A DNA stretch of 34,591 bases from Thiohalocapsa sp. GTDB taxonomy: Bacteria > Pseudomonadota > Gammaproteobacteria > Chromatiales > Chromatiaceae. The first letter of the stretch is position 1, and each line of letters opens with the position of its first letter. This document shows positions 31,871-34,591 of the stretch, one piece after another. The stretch covers positions 1 through 34,591 of the forward strand of contig JAIPFF010000057.1 of assembly GCA_021736785.1 (NCBI GenBank), written 5' to 3'. Made by a program: the position numbers and the translations under genes. The notes beneath the pieces are model-generated. The model was given only the letters and a program-made list of their open reading frames with translations. It had not been told where the DNA came from and ran no database searches.

Positions 31871-32888
31871 GCGTTGGTGACTCCGCCGGCCAGCAGACCG
31901 GATTCAGGACGCTGGCGGCAAGGTCGCCGGGTTGGGTGTCGGGTATGAACTTCTGCCAATCGCCTGACACCATGGTCGGCGCATCGACAACGCGCGCACC
32001 GTCGGCGTAGTAGGTGTTGGCCAGCACGATGCGGCTCTGCCGGGTGCGATTGGCCGCGGCGGTATGGAAGCTGAGATTGTGGTGAAAGCTGACCTCGCCG
32101 ATCTCGAAGGGGCCGTCTTCGACCGCGACCGCATGGTTGCGAAATACCGCTGCCACCTGGCGGTCATAGCTGGTGTCGAACTTATTGAAGGCGATGCCTT
32201 CGACCAGCTTGTACACATCGATCGGCCGGGCGAAGGCCAGTGGCCCCATCGCCCGAGATATGGGCTGTGCGGGGATCCAAGCCGTGACCACGTCGTGGGT
32301 GGCCAGCGGGAAGTGATGGTCATCGTAGTGCCACGGAGTGCGCCCGCAGCCGGGCTCCTTGGACATCGCGTTATCGTGATAGAGGCGCACGGCCGGCACG
32401 TCGAGCAGGTCGGCGGCAATCTTCGCGATCCGCGGACTCAACACGTAGTCGCGCAGCAGCCGGTTGTGCAGCCAAGCCAACTCAACGCTGAGAAAACGCG
32501 CCATGGTGCCGCCGTCGAGGACCGTGTCGAAGGTCGTGCTGAGCAGTTCGACGAGCTCATGACGAAGGCGTAGGGTCGCCGCGGGCGAGAGCACGCCGCG
32601 CAGCTTGATGAAGCCGTTGTCGCGAAAGAATGCCCGATCGGCGGGCGACACCGAAAACGGCGCGCGCAACTCCTCAGCGACGACGGACGCGTCGATGGCG
32701 GCAAGCTGCGGCAGCGGGTCGGCGTCGCGCAGCGCCGCCACGGGATCATCGGCATTGTCGGCCAGCGTCAGATACCAATCCCACCAGGCTTGATTGTCCT
32801 GCTCCCAGGGTTGGTCGACATCGGTGCGCCGCGCGTTCTCGCCGACGAGCTTCGGGCTGGTTTGGGCGCTCTTGCCGCCCGAGGTCAT
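31863..32888 (-). CDS. PhyH-type Fe(II)/2-oxoglutarate dioxygenase
   Basis: A 341-residue protein; ATG 32888 overlaps the EgtD-type stop (ATGA). The iron-binding facial triad is visible as HxD in WHYDDHHF (His187, Asp189) and a distal His (His275) in SFHHNLSFHTAAANRTRQ. Arg286 is placed to hold 2-oxoglutarate. FFRDNGFIKLRGVLSP is the usual start of the phytanoyl-CoA dioxygenase (PhyH) fold. PhyH relatives hydroxylate, desaturate or cyclise many small molecules, including amino acids and betaines (ectoine hydroxylase is a PhyH-family member). Given its fusion-like coupling to an EgtD-type gene, a trimethylated amino acid is the likely substrate. Confidence 0.88.
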   Translation of the reverse strand: MTSGGKSAQTSPKLVGENARRTDVDQPWEQDNQAWWDWYLTLADNADDPVAALRDADPLPQLAAIDASVVAEELRAPFSVSPADRAFFRDNGFIKLRGVLSPAATLRLRHELVELLSTTFDTVLDGGTMARFLSVELAWLHNRLLRDYVLSPRIAKIAADLLDVPAVRLYHDNAMSKEPGCGRTPWHYDDHHFPLATHDVVTAWIPAQPISRAMGPLAFARPIDVYKLVEGIAFNKFDTSYDRQVAAVFRNHAVAVEDGPFEIGEVSFHHNLSFHTAAANRTRQSRIVLANTYYADGARVVDAPTMVSGDWQKFIPDTQPGDLAASVLNPVCWPAESPTHA

Positions 32889-33919
32889 CCGCGCCAGACC
32901 AGGCAGTGTACGCTGAACAGCGGCGGTTGATCGCTGTCGGCGTCGGCGTCGGTCCAGACCTGCTCGGCCTCGAAGCCGGCGCGCCCGGCGAGTTGATGAA
33001 AACTGTCGACGCTGTACTTGTAAGAGGATTCGGTGTGGATCGATTCCTCTACTCCAAACGTAAAGCGTTGTCCGGCGACGACCACGTGCTGCTCGCGGGT
33101 GCTGATCAAGTGCATCTCGATTCGACTCGATGCGGGATTGAACCAGGCGCGATGGCGGAAGCCGGTCAGATCGAAGTCGGCATCCAACTCGCGATTGATC
33201 CGAGTCAGTAGGTTCAGGTTGAAGTCCGCGGTCACGCCGGCGGCGTCGTTGTAGGCGGCCTCCAGAATGCGGTGATCCTTGACCAGGTCGACACCCACCA
33301 GCAGACGCCCCTCTGGACCCACCAAGTCGCCGACTCGGCGCAGAAGCCGCTCGGCATCCGCTGGGTCGAAATTGCCGACGGAGGACCCCGGGAAAAAGGC
33401 CGCGCGCGGATGTTCGTGGTCATCCACCGGCAGTTCGAAGGGAACCGAGTAGTCCGCGCAGACGGCATGCACCTGCAGCGCGGGGAAGGTCGCGGCCAGG
33501 GACTCGGCAGAGTGCAGCAGATGGTCCTTCGAGATGTCCACCGGCATGTAGACCGCGGGGCTCAGGGCTTCCAGCAAGACGCGAATTTTGAGGCTGCTGC
33601 CGCTGCCCAACTCGACCAGCAGCGCGTCACGCCCAAGGCGCTCGGCCATTGCCGCCCCATGGCGGCGCAAGATGTCGATCTCGGTGCGGGTCGGATAGTA
33701 CTCCTCCAGCTCGCAGATGGCATCGAAGAGGCGAGAGCCGGGGGCATCGTAAAAATACTTAGCCGCCAGACGCTTTTGCGGGAGCATCAGGCCATGGAGC
33801 ACATCGGCACGCATGTCCGCCGGCGCTGGATGCAGGTCTTGAAAATGGACCTTCGCCGGCGCACCGTCGCTGCCGGACTGCCGCGCGAAAGTGCGCGGAG
33901 AGGTTGATGATGTGTGCAT
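32885..33919 (-). CDS. egtD: EgtD-type L-histidine N-alpha-methyltransferase
   Basis: A 344-residue protein of the EgtD family (DUF2260/Methyltransf_33). Signatures: KYFYDAPGSRLFDAICELEEYYPTR (shown here as its key parts KYFYDAPGS and EYYPTRTE), LVELGSGSSLK for SAM, FFPGSSVGNF and AYNDAAGVTADFN. Residues recalled as histidine-binding in Mycobacterium smegmatis EgtD (Asn166, Tyr206, Met252, Glu282, Ser284) have exact counterparts here: Asn183, Tyr223, Met269, Glu297 and Ser299. It should therefore trimethylate histidine to hercynine. It is the first gene of the cluster. The sulfoxide synthase EgtB that normally accompanies it is absent from the window, as are EgtC, EgtE and an EanB-like rhodanese. 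Confidence 0.9.
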   Translation of the reverse strand: MHTSSTSPRTFARQSGSDGAPAKVHFQDLHPAPADMRADVLHGLMLPQKRLAAKYFYDAPGSRLFDAICELEEYYPTRTEIDILRRHGAAMAERLGRDALLVELGSGSSLKIRVLLEALSPAVYMPVDISKDHLLHSAESLAATFPALQVHAVCADYSVPFELPVDDHEHPRAAFFPGSSVGNFDPADAERLLRRVGDLVGPEGRLLVGVDLVKDHRILEAAYNDAAGVTADFNLNLLTRINRELDADFDLTGFRHRAWFNPASSRIEMHLISTREQHVVVAGQRFTFGVEESIHTESSYKYSVDSFHQLAGRAGFEAEQVWTDADADSDQPPLFSVHCLVWRG

Positions 33920-34207
33920 CGTTAATGAGGGTTTTGCTTTGGCGCTAGGAGGACGTGGGGACTCGTGGTCACCGCGGGCAGTGCGTAGAGTTGGCCCTAG
34001 GGTGATGACGGATCGATGAGGCGGGCGTCAGACACGGTCGCCGCGAGATCAATGACGAGGAGCGGCCGGTATGCGGTCTATGTCTACCGCCGTGAACTGT
34101 CCCGCGCGGTAAAACCACAGTCGCTTCGTAGGCAAATAGATATCGCCGACGGATGGGGAATTCAACCGCGCTTGGGATTCCGGGGGGATTCGGGGATTCC
34201 AGGGACA
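33920..34207. other. region upstream of the EgtD cluster with GGGATTC repeats
   Basis: About 290 bases with no supported gene. It must hold the promoter of the leftward cluster, but I see no convincing -35/-10 pair and no strong ribosome-binding site before 33919. At its right end GGGATTC occurs three times (34174, 34185, 34193), running straight into the start of a group II intron. The repeat block GGGATTCCAGGGACA resembles RAYT-associated extragenic repeats. Confidence 0.45.
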
Positions 34208-34591
34208 GTGCGGCCTGGCAAGGCCGCGTGTTCTAGCGGGTGTGACTCCCGCCTGGGTAATCGTGCGCCGCGAGCCCAGTATCGAGCCTTACGGCGTCGC
34301 TGGTAACAGCGGCGCCGATGCGTAGGCACGAAAGCAGGCGAGGTGCAAGGGTAACGGGTGATGCCGACCTTGAAGGTGTTGAGCCCCGAAAAGAATCACT
34401 TGGGAGTGCCGACGGGTTTGTCCCACCGGCAGGCAACAATCCGTGCTGCATTCTGGCGAGCGGCACGGGTACTTCCCGGGGTCCGAGGCCGTGTCGAGCC
34501 TGACAGTGAGAGCACGTGGTAACCAGGGAGATCCGCGCATCGGTCCGCTGGAGGCGGGCACCCGTGAACGAGTGTAGAAAGCGAGGACACG
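34208..34591 (+). mobile_element. 5' end of a group II intron (continues past the window)
   Basis: GTGCG at 34208 matches the bacterial group II intron 5' consensus GUGYG. It is followed by the stem GCGGCCT-GGCA-AGGCCGC, by GCGGG-TGTGACT-CCCGC, and by GC-rich helical stretches and loops (TTGAGCCCCGAAAAGAATCA, GGTAACCAGGGAGATCCGC) of the kind found in intron domain I. No protein-like frame occurs in these 384 bases, as expected before the intron-encoded protein. The maturase gene and 3' end should lie to the right. The orientation is the same as that of the 3' remnant at 28342-28712. Confidence 0.68.

Noticed and set aside
28770-33919. ergothioneine biosynthesis operon
   Set aside because: Only the EgtD step is present. 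No EgtB, EgtC, EgtE or EanB-like gene is in the window, and the PhyH-type protein has no sulfoxide-synthase features.
34016-34306. 96-codon plus-strand frame upstream of and into the intron
   Set aside because: The frame crosses the proposed intron 5' end, has no recognisable domain and reads through the stem-loop sequence.

Overview
The window is GC-rich bacterial DNA. Its core gene content (phoB-phoR, an IbaG-type BolA protein, exonuclease III, zwf, a Wza-like exporter lipoprotein, an RsmF-like methyltransferase) fits a high-GC gammaproteobacterium. Genus cannot be set from sequence reading alone. Genes are dense and often overlap by 4-8 bases, so many units look translationally coupled.

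Region 1 (1-5280): an operon of a GNAT/C39-peptidase-like fusion (5' end outside the window), a RimK-type ATP-grasp ligase with an RLAN domain and an RsmF-like m5C RNA methyltransferase. A small membrane protein and a polysaccharide-export lipoprotein follow. Region 2 (5771-9680): a fused ADP-ribosylglycohydrolase-like/PPP-phosphatase-like protein with many altered metal ligands, a tandem repeat, a small hypothetical gene, xthA, and a convergent hsp20. Region 3 (10047-14930): a same-strand unit of a coiled-coil protein, a single-pass OmpA-domain protein, a Ras-like small GTPase and a hybrid histidine kinase. This looks like one envelope-linked signalling system.

Region 4 (15069-19297): ibaG, then phoB-phoR and a small conserved-looking gene on the minus strand, then a metallo-beta-lactamase-fold hydrolase and a Nudix ADP-sugar hydrolase. 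Region 5 (19298-20640): a short accessory patch with a gene fragment and a parDE toxin-antitoxin pair with spaced operator half-sites. Region 6 (20641-27287): a TVP38/DedA-disulfide reductase fusion, zwf, a SYLF-domain protein and an MscS channel.

Region 7 (27371-34591) is accessory in character. It holds a small membrane protein, the C-terminal remnant of a RAYT-like transposase, the 3' remnant of a group II intron, a tight five-gene minus-strand cluster (EgtD-type histidine methyltransferase, PhyH-type Fe(II)/2-oxoglutarate oxygenase, SAM methyltransferase, MFS transporter, second SAM methyltransferase), and at the right edge the 5' end of another group II intron. The cluster has an EgtD with the histidine-binding residues in place but none of the sulfur-insertion genes of ergothioneine synthesis. 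It is the best candidate for an undescribed small-molecule pathway, here inferred to make and export a modified histidine betaine.
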